Shown here: piece by piece, positions 34,635 through 44,900 of the stretch
Layout: each line of letters starts with the position of its first letter
Numbering within the stretch: position 1 is the first letter of the stretch
Position numbers and translations under genes: made by a program
Notes under the pieces: generated by a model
Told to the model about the DNA's origin: nothing
What the model saw: the letters and a program-made list of their open reading frames with translations, nothing else
The model's database searches: none
NCBI GenBank assembly: GCA_050289805.1
Contig: JBNKGL010000002.1
Coordinates: 269,184 to 333,183 of the forward strand
Direction: 5' to 3'
Source of the DNA: JAUILA01 sp050289805
Lineage (GTDB): Bacteria; Bacteroidota; Bacteroidia; Cytophagales; Cyclobacteriaceae
DNA length: 64,000 nucleotides

Positions 34635-34757
34635 ATCACTCCTGATGGTTCGGAACATACATTTACAAAAGATGCGTGTGCGAAGAATGATAAAAAAAAT
34701 AAAAACAATATTATATTTTATGTAATGTATGTTTGTCGAAATAAATAATGGTAAAAT

Positions 34758-34810
34758 ATCATTTTTAATGATCAATATTGGGTAAAAAAAATTCATGATT
34801 TTTTATCATG
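34758..34810. promoter_or_regulatory. Two AT-rich inverted repeats in the ald / E1 divergent gap
   Basis: The 310-base gap 34600-34909 holds ATCATT-TTT-AATGAT at 34758-34772 and CATGAT-TTTTT-ATCATG at 34794-34810. On the minus strand the second is followed by a long T-run and could act as an attenuator for transcripts toward ald. The first could be a regulator site for either divergent gene. Confidence 0.4.
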
Positions 34811-34833
34811 CTGTTTTTGAAAGTATGTCTCCA

Positions 34834-34865
34834 TTTGTCAGATCGTAGCTTTTGATGTAATTTAG
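34834..34865 (+). promoter_or_regulatory. Candidate promoter of the E1 fusion gene
   Basis: TTTG at 34834-34837, a 20-bp spacer and TAATTTAG at 34858-34865 (7 of 8 in the -7 consensus). This gives a leader of about 40 bases to the GTG start at 34910. Confidence 0.55.
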
Positions 34866-34909
34866 CGCGGGAAATCCGAACGGGAATTTGTTAAAAAGTA
34901 TTAAATAAA

Positions 34910-37312
34910 GTGAGTATCGCGAAGACAGCCAGAAAGACTAAAAAAACCACTGAAGTTTTAGATGACTTCAGATTGGCCTGTGAAAGCCGGGAAGCAAGTT
35001 TGCTTGGAAGAAAAGAGGTTTTTATGGGTAAGGCCAAATTCGGAATTTTTGGTGATGGCAAGGAATTAGCCCAAATCGCGATGGCAAAAGTTTTCCGGAA
35101 AGGTGACTTCAGGTCGGGATATTACCGGGATCAGACTTTCATGCTGGCCATTGGCGAGCTTACTTTACAACAATATTTTGCCCAGCTGTATGCCCACACC
35201 GATGTGGAAGCAGACCCTGCCTCAGCAGGTCGCCTGATGAATGGCCATTTTGCCACTCGAATGCTGGATGATGAGGGCCGCCTCAAGAATATCAGCCAAC
35301 TCAAAAACAGTAGCGCGGATATTTCGCCAACAGCAGGGCAGATGCCCAGACTCCTGGGATTGGCCTATGCCTCACATTTATTCCGTGAAAGAAAAGATCT
35401 TCATTCCTATACTGAACTTTCAGACAAGGGCAATGAAATTGCTTTCGGGACGATCGGAAATGCGTCTACCTCTGAAGGCATGTTTTATGAGGCAATCAAT
35501 GCCGCCGGTGTTTTACAGGTACCAATGTTAACCTCCGTGTGGGATGATGAATATGGAATTTCCGTTCCTAAAGAATTTCATACTACCAAGTATAGTATAT
35601 CCAAGGCACTGGCGGGTATGCAGCGGACAAAATCGGAGAAGGGTCTTGAGATCATGACGGTAAAGGGCTGGGATTATCCCGCTTTACTGGCAGCATATCA
35701 GAAAGCCGAAAAGGTGTGCCGTGAAGAGCATGTGCCTGTATTACTCCATGTTACGGAAATCACACAACCCCAGGGGCATTCAACCTCCGGGTCGCATGAA
35801 CGATATAAATCGAAGGAACGCCTTGAATGGGAAGCGGAACATGATTGTATCCGAATGATGCGGAAATACATCCTCGAGGAAGGAATTGCCGATGAGGGTG
35901 TACTTGATGAAATTGAGAAGTCGGCCAAAACAACCGCCAAAGCTGCCAAAGATGCAGCCTGGAAGGCATTTAATTCGCAGTTAAAGCAGGCTGAGGAAGA
36001 AGCCCTCACCCTTATCGATATGGCGATTGAACAAAGCGCTCATAAAACTGCACTGAAGGAAATCCGTCAGGAATTGGCAACTACGATTAACCCCATTCGG
36101 ATGGATTCGGAGCGTGCTGTTCGTAAGGCGCTTCGCGTAATCCGTAATGAAAATGTAGAGGTTAAGGATCGTCTGAGAACATGGGTTACACGGGAAGAAA
36201 ATGAAAATTTCGATCGTTTCAGCTCCCATCTTTATAGCCAGTCGGAGCAAGCAGCCATCAATGTGGAGGCAGTAAAGCCTGTTTATTCTGAAACAAGCAA
36301 AGTTGTGGATGGCCGGGAAGTTTTGCAGGCGTGTTTCGATAATGCACTGTCACGGGACCCGCTGGTGTTTGCATTTGGAGAGGATGTAGGGAAAATTGGC
36401 GATGTAAACCAGGCATTTGCAGGCTTGCAGGAAAAGTACGGCGAGGCCAGGGTAACTGATACCGGTATTCGGGAGACAACCATTATAGGGCAGGGGATCG
36501 GGACGGCATTACGCGGCTTAAAACCGATTGCCGAAATTCAATATCTGGATTATCTTATTTACGCCCTGCCTACCTTGAGCGATGACCTTGCCACACTGCA
36601 GTATCGAACCAAAGGAGGACAAAAAGCACCACTCATCATTCGTACCCGTGGACACAGGCTTGAAGGGGTTTGGCATGCGGGCTCGCCATTGGGCATGATT
36701 CTTCACAGCTTACGGGGTATTTATGTGCTTGTACCGCGCAATATGACCCAGGCGGCGGGATTTTACAATACCATGCTTCAGTCGGATGATACCGCCCTGA
36801 TCATCGAGTGCCTGAATGGCTATCGTCTTAAAGAAAAGGTTCCCGATAATATTGGCACATTTACTGTTCCGCTTGGTCAGCCTGACGTTCTCAGGGAAGG
36901 TAGTGATGTGACAGTTGTCACTTACGGGTCAATGTGCAGAATTGTGATGGAAGCGGCTCATCAGCTCGAGGCTGAGGGTATTTCATGTGAAGTTATCGAT
37001 GTTCAGACTCTTCTGCCTTTTGACGTCGACAGCAGAATCCTTGAGTCGGTAAAGAAGACGAACCGTGTGGTTTTTGCCGATGAAGATGTCCCCGGAGGTG
37101 CAAGTGCTTTTATGATGCAGCAGGTCGTAGAGGGACAAAACGCCTGGCGATACCTGGATTCCAAGCCTGTTACGATCAGTGCAAAAGAGCACAGGCCAGC
37201 CTATGCTTCTGACGGGGATTATTATTCCAAACCAAATACGGAAACTGTCTTTGATGCCGTGTACAAGATGATGTCAGAAGCAGCGCCTGATCGGTTCCCC
37301 GACATTTATTAA
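34910..37312 (+). CDS. 2-oxoacid dehydrogenase E1 component, alpha and beta fused
   Basis: 800 residues. The first ~370 form an E1-alpha half with the thiamine-diphosphate site GNASTSEGMFYEAINAAG. A helical linker (about 370-460) leads to an E1-beta half (about 465-800; VFAFGEDVGKIGDVNQAFAG, then YGSMCRIVMEA and DEDVPGGASAFMMQQVVEG). It decarboxylates a 2-oxo acid and passes the acyl group to lipoyl-E2. In Bacteroidota this fused E1 is usually assigned to branched-chain 2-oxoacids. E2 and E3 are not adjacent. Start is GTG at 34910. Confidence 0.93.
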   Translation: MSIAKTARKTKKTTEVLDDFRLACESREASLLGRKEVFMGKAKFGIFGDGKELAQIAMAKVFRKGDFRSGYYRDQTFMLAIGELTLQQYFAQLYAHTDVEADPASAGRLMNGHFATRMLDDEGRLKNISQLKNSSADISPTAGQMPRLLGLAYASHLFRERKDLHSYTELSDKGNEIAFGTIGNASTSEGMFYEAINAAGVLQVPMLTSVWDDEYGISVPKEFHTTKYSISKALAGMQRTKSEKGLEIMTVKGWDYPALLAAYQKAEKVCREEHVPVLLHVTEITQPQGHSTSGSHERYKSKERLEWEAEHDCIRMMRKYILEEGIADEGVLDEIEKSAKTTAKAAKDAAWKAFNSQLKQAEEEALTLIDMAIEQSAHKTALKEIRQELATTINPIRMDSERAVRKALRVIRNENVEVKDRLRTWVTREENENFDRFSSHLYSQSEQAAINVEAVKPVYSETSKVVDGREVLQACFDNALSRDPLVFAFGEDVGKIGDVNQAFAGLQEKYGEARVTDTGIRETTIIGQGIGTALRGLKPIAEIQYLDYLIYALPTLSDDLATLQYRTKGGQKAPLIIRTRGHRLEGVWHAGSPLGMILHSLRGIYVLVPRNMTQAAGFYNTMLQSDDTALIIECLNGYRLKEKVPDNIGTFTVPLGQPDVLREGSDVTVVTYGSMCRIVMEAAHQLEAEGISCEVIDVQTLLPFDVDSRILESVKKTNRVVFADEDVPGGASAFMMQQVVEGQNAWRYLDSKPVTISAKEHRPAYASDGDYYSKPNTETVFDAVYKMMSEAAPDRFPDIY

Positions 37313-37336
37313 GTTTAATTTTCAGTTCAGGAACGA

Positions 37337-38140
37337 CTAAATTTCATCCAGCCTGAAAGGAGGGGTTTCAATCTCATTGCTTTTATGGCCGGCACGATCG
37401 TAGATAAAGACCTTCAGCTTGATCCTGTTATTTTGAAATGTACTTCTCCAGCCCACACTTGTCATCCGGTAGGTAATTACTCCCTCAGAAGATTTGTCCC
37501 TGCCAATCTCATTGATCAGGGGAAAACGCCCGTTGTAATTCACGTTACATTCAGGGGGTCTTGAAAATTCCCAGAAAAACTCCTCGAAATTATTGCTGCC
37601 GGAAACGTTCTCAACAAAAAATCTGACATACATATTGTTGAAACGCGGATTTCGCTGGTAATACACGGTATCATCAACAATAGGCTGATCACTCTGGGGT
37701 CCAAAAATTTGAATCTCCCTCCAGTATTTACAATAATCAGGAAAGCTGTAATCCGGCAACGTGTCCAGTTCGGGAACGGTACGACGGTCTGAAAATCGAA
37801 TTATATTATTGACGAGTTCCAGGTCTGATTGGGATGCCCCGGATAATGTATCGAGTGCATATTCGGTTACCCGTTCGGTTACGGGATTATATGCGAACAA
37901 TGAGAAATCATTATAAGGCGACTGGCGGTCCCGCTGATCATCAGCCCTCAGTCCGAGATCACCATCTCCGTCCTCAAAATCGATCTTCAAAATCAATGAA
38001 TCCGATTCCAGGAATCCTCCAACTTCTACATACCTGATATCATTGAATGAAATATTCGGGGTTATTGGAAATTCCTTGGTATCAACGCAGGAAACAATAC
38101 CCAGCATCAGGACAGATAACCATAAAACATTTATCTTCAT
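37337..38140 (-). CDS. Lipoprotein of unknown function
   Basis: 267 residues with a lipoprotein signal peptide (lipobox LGIVSC, Cys about 18). A motif typical of Bacteroidota cell-surface proteins, DFEDGDGDLGLRADD, lies near residue 55 and could bind calcium. The rest is beta-rich with RDRQSPYND and FWEFSRPPECNVNYNGRFP. It ends 24 bases from the convergent E1 gene. Probably attached to the outer membrane. I do not recognise a named family with confidence. Confidence 0.82.
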   Translation of the reverse strand: MKINVLWLSVLMLGIVSCVDTKEFPITPNISFNDIRYVEVGGFLESDSLILKIDFEDGDGDLGLRADDQRDRQSPYNDFSLFAYNPVTERVTEYALDTLSGASQSDLELVNNIIRFSDRRTVPELDTLPDYSFPDYCKYWREIQIFGPQSDQPIVDDTVYYQRNPRFNNMYVRFFVENVSGSNNFEEFFWEFSRPPECNVNYNGRFPLINEIGRDKSSEGVITYRMTSVGWRSTFQNNRIKLKVFIYDRAGHKSNEIETPPFRLDEI

Positions 38141-38248
38141 GCTTAAAATTACTATTTAATCCAAGATAATCCGAAGCGACTGGCCCCTTTTCAACATATT
38201 AAGAGACAGATCACTGCTGGTAAGGTTTTAGATTTCGACCGGCTTGCG

Positions 38249-39181
38249 ATGGAGATATTCCACCTTCAGGCTGATCAAAATCCTGTTTACCGCTCATTTC
38301 TACGCTATCTTGGCGTGAATTCAACTAATATAACGCAGATTCATCAGGTTCCGTTTATGCCAGTCGAATTTTTTAAGAATCACCGTATTGCTACAGGGAA
38401 CTGGACGGAAGAGATCGTCTATACCAGTAGTGGAACAACCGGTAATTCGACCAGCCGTCACTATGTTGAAGATCAGACTTTTTACCTGGAACATTCCCTG
38501 CATATTTTTGAATCTTTTTACGGACCGGTGACTGATTACCATATACTGGCACTTCTGCCAGGCTACCTGGAGAGAGAAGGGTCTTCATTAATTGATATGG
38601 TACGGTATTTTATTCACCGTTCTCAGGATGAGCAAGGGGGATTTTATCTTCATAATCATGATGAATTGCGCGGGAGAATTCAATGGCTTTCCGAGAATTC
38701 CACTCGAAAAATTCTATTACTGGGGGTTTCATTTGCGCTCCTGGACCTGGCAGAGGAAGGGGACTTTCCGCAGGTTCGTGAACTTACCGTCATGGAAACC
38801 GGGGGAATGAAGGGGCGTCGGAAAGAGATCCTTCGGGAGGAATTACATAAAATACTCTGTAACGCCTTCCAGGTTTCATCAATTCATTCTGAGTACGGAA
38901 TGACCGAATGCATGTCTCAGGCTTATTCCAGCGGGCGGGGGATCTTTCAGATGCCATTCAGCATGCGTCTGAGCCTGCGGGATTCCAATGATCCGCTCGA
39001 TTATAGCGATACTGTAAAAAGGGGAGCGGTAAATATTATTGACCTGGCGAATGCGCATAGCTGTTCGTTCCTCCAGGTGAGTGATTTGGCAGAAAAAACA
39101 CCCGCAGGAATTGAGATACTGGGACGTCTTGACAATTCTGATATCCGTGGATGCAATTTAATGGTACAGGATTCGTTTTAA
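38249..39181 (+). CDS. LuxE/PaaK-like acyl-protein synthetase or acyltransferase
   Basis: 310 residues from the first ATG. The adenylate-forming signature TSSGTTGNSTSRHYVED (about 59-75) and HSEYGMTECMSQAY fit the LuxE family, related to phenylacetate-CoA ligase. VPFMPVEFFKNHRI precedes the signature as in LuxE relatives. The frame continues upstream without stop to 38147 and encodes FQHIKRQITAGKVLDFDRLA, which looks like the usual family N-terminus. No ATG, GTG or TTG exists there, so the true start may be unusual (for example CTG at 38180). Substrate unknown. Confidence 0.85.
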   Translation: MEIFHLQADQNPVYRSFLRYLGVNSTNITQIHQVPFMPVEFFKNHRIATGNWTEEIVYTSSGTTGNSTSRHYVEDQTFYLEHSLHIFESFYGPVTDYHILALLPGYLEREGSSLIDMVRYFIHRSQDEQGGFYLHNHDELRGRIQWLSENSTRKILLLGVSFALLDLAEEGDFPQVRELTVMETGGMKGRRKEILREELHKILCNAFQVSSIHSEYGMTECMSQAYSSGRGIFQMPFSMRLSLRDSNDPLDYSDTVKRGAVNIIDLANAHSCSFLQVSDLAEKTPAGIEILGRLDNSDIRGCNLMVQDSF

Positions 39182-39279
39182 TTCAGGGTTCTGGAACAGA
39201 ATCCAGTTTTTTGTCGTTTTAAGGTACAAAAAGCAAATATTTCACTATATTTCGAATTCGAAAATTTAAAATTGTACCG

Positions 39280-39405
39280 ATGAAAGTTCGAATCGCATTG
39301 TTTCTGTTTGTTGTTTTCGGCCTGTCCGCATGCAGCCAGTATACTTGTCCAACCTATTCAAAGGATGATGTTAAGAAGGAAATAAACGAGGAGCAGCACA
39401 TCTAA
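39280..39405 (+). CDS. 41-residue lipoprotein
   Basis: ATG at 39280 to TAA at 39403-39405 encodes 41 residues. A signal peptide (KVRIALFLFVVFGLSAC) ends in a lipobox with Cys 18. The mature part is only 24 residues, SQYTCPTYSKDD and a charged tail. A second Cys lies in TCPTYSK. I recall small lipoproteins with a CPTY-like motif in other Cytophagales, but no function. It is convergent with the NtrC-like gene, 6 bases away. Too short for most gene finders. Confidence 0.75.
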   Translation: MKVRIALFLFVVFGLSACSQYTCPTYSKDDVKKEINEEQHI

Positions 39406-39411
39406 AAGCTC

Positions 39412-40572
39412 TTACCCGATGTCAGTATTACGCTGAACATCCTTTTCGTTTATTGTTTCCCCACTCATAATAACGAGTCTTTCAACAACATTTCGTAATT
39501 CGCGGATGTTGCCCGTCCATTCATGCTTTTGAAGTAGTGCGATGGCATCTTTGTTTATCGCCTTTGGCTTAGTGCCATATTCTCCGGCAATATCATTCAG
39601 GAAACGCTCAACAAGCAGGGGGATATCATCCTTTCGATCGCGAAGCGGCGGAACCTTAATGAGAATTACACTCAGGCGGTGATATAAATCTTCCCGGAAC
39701 TTGTTTTCTTCGATTGCTTTTTTGAGGTCTTTGTTTGTCGCGGCAATTACGCGAACATTTACCTTAATCTCCTTGTCGCCGCCGACGCGGGTTATTTTAT
39801 TTTCCTGAAGGGCTCGTAAAACTTTTGCCTGGGCCGACAGGCTCATATCACCAATTTCGTCCAGGAAGAGTGTACCATTATTTGCCTGTTCAAATTTACC
39901 GATCCGCTGTTTCACCGCAGATGTGAATGATCCCTTTTCATGACCAAATAATTCACTTTCAATTAATTCTGAAGGAATGGCTGCACAGTTTACTTCAACC
40001 ATGGGATTTTTCTGCCGGTTGCTTAATTCGTGAAGCCATCGGGCTACAAGCTCTTTACCCGTACCATTCTCACCGGTAATCAGTACCCGTGCCTCGGTAG
40101 GAGCTACTTTCTCGATCGTCTCCTTCACTTCCATGATCGCTTCGGATTCGCCTACGATGTCATATGTTTTGGAGATCTTTCTTTTCAGGGTTTTGGTTTC
40201 CTGAACCAGGTCTGAACGATCCAGGGCGTTGCGCACGGATATTAAAAGCCGGTTCAGATCCGGTGGTTTCTGAATAAAATCGAAGGCGCCTTTTTTCGTG
40301 GCATCAACGGCGGTTTCAATGGTACCATGCGCACTGATCATGATGAACGGCACATCCAGGCCTTCTTCCATCACCTTGTCGAGAACTTCCATGCCATCCA
40401 TTTTGGGCATTTTGATATCGCATAATACAACATCAAATTTCTCCTTCTTTAGCATTTCGAGACCTTCAGCCCCATTTTTTGCTTCGGCTATCTCGTATTT
40501 TTCATACTCCAGAATTTCCTTGAGTGTATTACGGATACTCTGTTCGTCGTCTATGATCAGTATTTTTGGCAT
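39412..40572 (-). CDS. NtrC-like response regulator without DNA-binding domain
   Basis: 386 residues. The receiver domain (about 1-120) has the phosphoacceptor Asp in VVLCDIKMPKMDG. The AAA+ domain (about 140-370) has Walker A GENGTGKELVARWL, Walker B GTLFLDEIGDMS and the arginine-finger region. The sigma-54-contact loop reads GSFTSA instead of GAFTGA. The protein ends at ERLVIMSGETINEKDV, just where NtrC proteins continue into a Fis-type HTH, and no HTH is encoded downstream. I recall the same short form in other Bacteroidota. Target and partner kinase are unknown. Confidence 0.9.
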   Translation of the reverse strand: MPKILIIDDEQSIRNTLKEILEYEKYEIAEAKNGAEGLEMLKKEKFDVVLCDIKMPKMDGMEVLDKVMEEGLDVPFIMISAHGTIETAVDATKKGAFDFIQKPPDLNRLLISVRNALDRSDLVQETKTLKRKISKTYDIVGESEAIMEVKETIEKVAPTEARVLITGENGTGKELVARWLHELSNRQKNPMVEVNCAAIPSELIESELFGHEKGSFTSAVKQRIGKFEQANNGTLFLDEIGDMSLSAQAKVLRALQENKITRVGGDKEIKVNVRVIAATNKDLKKAIEENKFREDLYHRLSVILIKVPPLRDRKDDIPLLVERFLNDIAGEYGTKPKAINKDAIALLQKHEWTGNIRELRNVVERLVIMSGETINEKDVQRNTDIG

Positions 40573-40591
40573 AAGATCCTTTGGTTAAAAA

Positions 40592-40984
40592 AATAAGATA
40601 ATACAAGCCTGTAAGCCGGGTTCTGTCTGTCGGCTTTCGACGACAGCCCTGTCATTTATCTGGTCCCGACGTCACCGGCGGGATCTATCAGCCTACCCAT
40701 CCGGTCCGTTCCGAAGAACATTGGACGAGCCGCCCTCAGGGCCGGACTTATTTGGCCTTTCAGCGCGCAAGGTTTACCATGCCTCCCGGATCACCCCGAA
40801 GAGCGGTGGGCTCTTACCCCACCTTTTCACCTTTTCCCCGATCGGAATCAGGGTAGTTTGTTTTCTGTGGCACTATCTGTATCCGCCTGTGGCGGACCCT
40901 TCCCGTTAGGAAGTGCGCTGCTCTATGCTGCCCGGACTTTCCTCCCGTTAAAACGAGCGACAGGGCGGCTTGCATTATCTTATT
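40592..40984 (-). ncRNA. rnpB: RNase P RNA (class A)
   Basis: The minus strand contains the universal conserved blocks: GGAGGAAAGTCCGGGC near the 5' end, GGTAAACCTTGCG in the middle, and CAGAACCCGGCTTACAGGC at the 3' end. The ends form a long P1 helix: the 5' arm AATAAGATAATGCAAGCC pairs with the 3' arm with a single mismatch, and the 3' arm runs into TTTTTT. The boundaries are set by this helix and are good to a few bases. RNase P RNA cleaves tRNA 5' leaders. Confidence 0.95.
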
Positions 40985-40992
40985 CAAAATTA
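40985..40992 (-). promoter_or_regulatory. -7 box of rnpB
   Basis: The minus strand reads TAATTTTG, a full TAnnTTTG match, directly before the P1 helix. Transcription starting a few bases later would begin at the first bases of P1. Confidence 0.55.
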
Positions 40993-41042
40993 CGTAAATC
41001 CATCACATACACCACACCTATTGTGCCAATCTATGACAGATG

Positions 41043-41930
41043 TCAGTATAGCCAGTGAAAACGAACATCTTTCCGACTGAATTCTATTGAAGGAGCAGGA
41101 ATACGTATCATATTCACAAAGAAAAGGGCCGTATTCACAAACCCCGATCTGCTTTTGATATGTGTAAGATCAAAATCGATCCCGATATACCACTGCCGGT
41201 AAGGGTCCAGCCCGGCCTCCAGGTTCTGGTCATCATTCGCATAGATCATGTCTTCTGCACCATAGCCTACTGCGACATTCAGCCATTTCGGAAACGGTTT
41301 GTTAATAAAAGCGGAAAGGTCGAAAGACAACCAGTACGACTGTCCATTATAGTCCTTCAGAATTTCCTGGGCAAGACCGTCACCCAGCACGTCAGGCCTC
41401 ATTTCAGCATAGCCCGTTCTCCGGAAACTGAATTTTGGATGTATCCTGATATCTTTCCAAACCAGACGCTGCGCACTGTAGAGACCGATACCCAGCGTAT
41501 TGGCAACTAAATCCGTTGCCGAGGCACCATACTCGGATGAAAAGCCATCAAGCACTTCAATAGTGGCCATAAAGGTGAAAGAAGAAACTGCCGACCAAAG
41601 GATAGCCTTGTTGTCTTCAAGCCCGGCCCATTTGAATGCCTGGAATGAAGTACTCTGCAACTGAAACGCCCCATAAAGATGCCCGACCTTGTCCACCTGC
41701 TTCCACTGCCGGCTGTCATTAAAAAAATGAAATGATTCTTTTTCGAAGTCGGAATACCACTGGTTGCTGAGCCATAGGATAGATCCGGTATAGCCAACGG
41801 CTGTACCAACAGTGAGATAGGTCAGCCTTTTTGAATAATTGATACTGTCTTTTTTCTGTGCATAGGAGAGACCTGGAAGGAGCATTAAGCACAATAGCCA
41901 CAAAGCGGTCCTATTCACTTTCATCGTCAC
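41043..41930 (-). CDS. DUF2279-family protein with signal peptide
   Basis: 295 residues. A signal peptide (MKVNRTALWLLCLMLLPGLSYA) leads to hydrophobic helices and the DUF2279 hallmark VDKVGHLYGAFQLQ, then DGFSSEYGASATDLVANTLG. The C-terminal half is beta-rich (SYWLSFDLSAFINKPFPKW, YIGIDFDLTHIK), suggesting an outer-membrane or periplasmic protein. Function is unknown. Its start overlaps the end of tamB by 20 bases, so it is the second gene of that unit. Confidence 0.85.
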   Translation of the reverse strand: MTMKVNRTALWLLCLMLLPGLSYAQKKDSINYSKRLTYLTVGTAVGYTGSILWLSNQWYSDFEKESFHFFNDSRQWKQVDKVGHLYGAFQLQSTSFQAFKWAGLEDNKAILWSAVSSFTFMATIEVLDGFSSEYGASATDLVANTLGIGLYSAQRLVWKDIRIHPKFSFRRTGYAEMRPDVLGDGLAQEILKDYNGQSYWLSFDLSAFINKPFPKWLNVAVGYGAEDMIYANDDQNLEAGLDPYRQWYIGIDFDLTHIKSRSGFVNTALFFVNMIRIPAPSIEFSRKDVRFHWLY

Positions 41931-44900
41931 GGTTACTGAGAATCAGCGGATCTGTTTCAACTTGATTTTCTTCGGGGGTTTCAGGCTGTTTTTTTCTGGA
42001 TCGCTGAAATAATTCCTTAAGATCATCAAAAGTCTGAGTATAAATGAATCCAAATCCGGTTGTAATGGTATTCCGGTTATCATCGGTCTGATAGATCGGG
42101 TTGTAGTTCGTTCGGTTATACATCTTTGCCTTGAACTTGCCATCGGGCGTAAGCAAATATTCAACCATCCAGTCCCCGGCAATACTGGAAATATCCACTT
42201 TATTTTGCTGGTTGGTAAATCCGCCGGCCCGGGTAACCCGAAGTCTTCCATCCAGGAAAGTATAGGAAAGTCGTAGCTGGAAAGTATTAAAGGCTTCATT
42301 ATCCAGCGCGCCAAGATCTACATCTATTTCCAGGTTCTCATCCACCTGCGTTATCCAGTAGCTTAATTGGTTGGAAAGTAATTCACTTACACTGCTTGTT
42401 ATGGCCCCGCCTGTATTAAAGGATTGGAGCGGACTGAATTTTCGCAGCACGATCAGGCTGAACACCTGACGCTTTAGTTCCTGTTCGTCTATACTGTTTT
42501 TGAACCGCAGAAACTCGAATTCAAGGTCTACATTCCGTTCTGCAACTGTGATATTTCTGGGTAATTCCTTGGCTACGATATCAAAATCCACTGTGGGGGA
42601 AAGAAGGGGCCCCTCAATATCGAGCAATACCTGTACAGGATATTTTCTTCTTAATTCGACCGACTCACTGTACACTTCATCGCTTTCCTGTTGAATCAGA
42701 AGTGGCAGAAACGTGGCGAGCTGATTATACGTTGCATTTATATCCAGAATACCCTGATATGGATCACCATACCAGGAGATCTTACTGTTGGGAAGAATTT
42801 CAAACTCTTTATTGATGATGTTATAGAGGGTGAAATTATAGCCACCTTCCTGAATTTCGAAATCACCAAACATATTGAAATCGCCCTTTGTATCGATCTG
42901 AAGCTTGATATCCCCGTTTCCACGACCACGGATAATATCACCGGCCTTGATATCAAAAATGATTTCTGCATAGGCAGCTGGTGTTACTTCCAGGTCAAAG
43001 TCAAGTTTCAAACCGCGCAGATCCACCCGTTCTACAAGGGTTTCTGCGTTGATATTCGTTGTATCATTGAAATCCAGAAATTGTATAAAGTCCTTTTGCT
43101 CGAATGATTCCGTATCTCCTATAGGAATGAATATCCGCGTTCCTCTTTCTGTTCTGGCGCGTGCGGTAATACTCATATTTTTTACGGGTCCCTCGAAGCT
43201 TATTTCACCGGTGGCGATACCGGTTCCATAAAACAGCTCATTATCCTGTGCCCGGGTTTCCAGAACGGTGAACTGGTTCATCACACCCTGCAGGTCCATG
43301 TAGAAATCTTTATAGTTCGTGTGACCAATGATCCCGCTCAGGAAGGCTTTTTGATCGCGTGTATCAGTTAAATTTATTCGTTGAAACCCAATTCGGTCCG
43401 GTTCCAGGAAAAATGATCCCTCCAGAAGATAATCGGTATTGAGATAATTGACATGGGCCTGTCCGTCTTCAATAATTCCTTCCCCGCGAATGTAGGGGGA
43501 GCGCAGTTTACCCGTCACGCGCACCAGGCCCGACGCTGTACCCTGGATATTGGAAAAAAAGCTTCCGAAAAAGGGCTCCAGGATTTTCAGGTTGGTTTTG
43601 TTCAGGTTGGCTGTTAAATTCAGCTGCTCGGTCTCTTCTGATGGCGTATATGTTCCATCTACCAGCAAAATGCGGTCTTCAGACCTTTCAATAGAAAGAG
43701 AAGTTTCAAATTGCTGTTGGAGGTGATTCCAGTTATTTGTCCCCGTAATATTTCCAATTAAAAAATCATCGATGGTAAGCTCCTGTAGTGTTCCGGAAGA
43801 CTGAATCTTTGTTTCACCATAATATTCACGAATATCAGCGAATCCGTTAATCGTTCCTGAAAGCTGCTGATTGATGATCGTATTGATGTTGTCAAGCTGA
43901 ATACTGTCGATCCTGATATTAAATACATCCGAAGGGTCTGCAGACAGGACGCCATCGAAGGCGAGCTCCTGTCCCTCATGGGAAATATTCAGATTATGAA
44001 TTTCAATTCGTTGCTTCTGAATTTCGATACTGTTGGAGGGCTCTATGGTCCACATTTTATCGAGTATCGTAAGGTTAGAAGGCGCAAATCGAATTCTGGT
44101 GAGATTGTCGAGGAAATCCACTTCCCCATAAAGCCTGGCATAATTAGGATATGCAGTTTGGTCAATATCGAATTCGAAATCGATGTGATCATCATTCCAG
44201 ATTCCTTCAATGAAAAGACTTTTGGTTGAGATATTTTCAAGCATCTGACGTTCACTGCTGCCAAAGGCCATCGCCAGCACATTAGTGCTGTCACTAACCT
44301 TGGAAATATTGAGCTGAAGATCATTGTTGTAGAAAAAATTACCCTTATAACTCACGGTATCGGGGTTTGCCAGGAGTGAAAATATTGAGGTATAACCGCT
44401 GATGTATCGTCCACTGATATTTGTTTTGCCGGAAACAAAAATTTCCGGAAGGAAGACATCAAACAATGGTTGCCCGTCCACGAGTTCGATCGAATAGTCG
44501 ATATCATGATTATCCGGGTTTTGAGATTTTGCAGCATAGTAACTGCGCAGCTCCTCCGGATCATTCTCAAAATTCAGCCGGAACTCTGTATAAAGATTTT
44601 TAACATCACGGATCAGCGTAGTAATGTCGAAGTCGCCAATAAGTCGGGCATTGAGCAAACTGGTAGTTAGATCAATTGTACGCCTGTCATCATAGATATT
44701 TGACTCCAGCATGAGCGAATCCAGTTGAAGGCTTTTTTGCTTATAGCGAACGAATGTATCGGAAAGCCGGGCTACTCCTTCGATGCTGTCAAGTTCAAGT
44801 CCGGTGGCGTCGATGGTAAGTCTTGAATGAAGGAAAAATTCTTCATCGGTAATATTAAGCTGATCCAGCCTGGCAGTATCAAGTTGAGCACGCACGTTGA

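Noticed and set aside
40721..41058. Frames in the 40592-40984 region
   Set aside because: The region is RNase P RNA. The frames fall inside conserved RNA elements.
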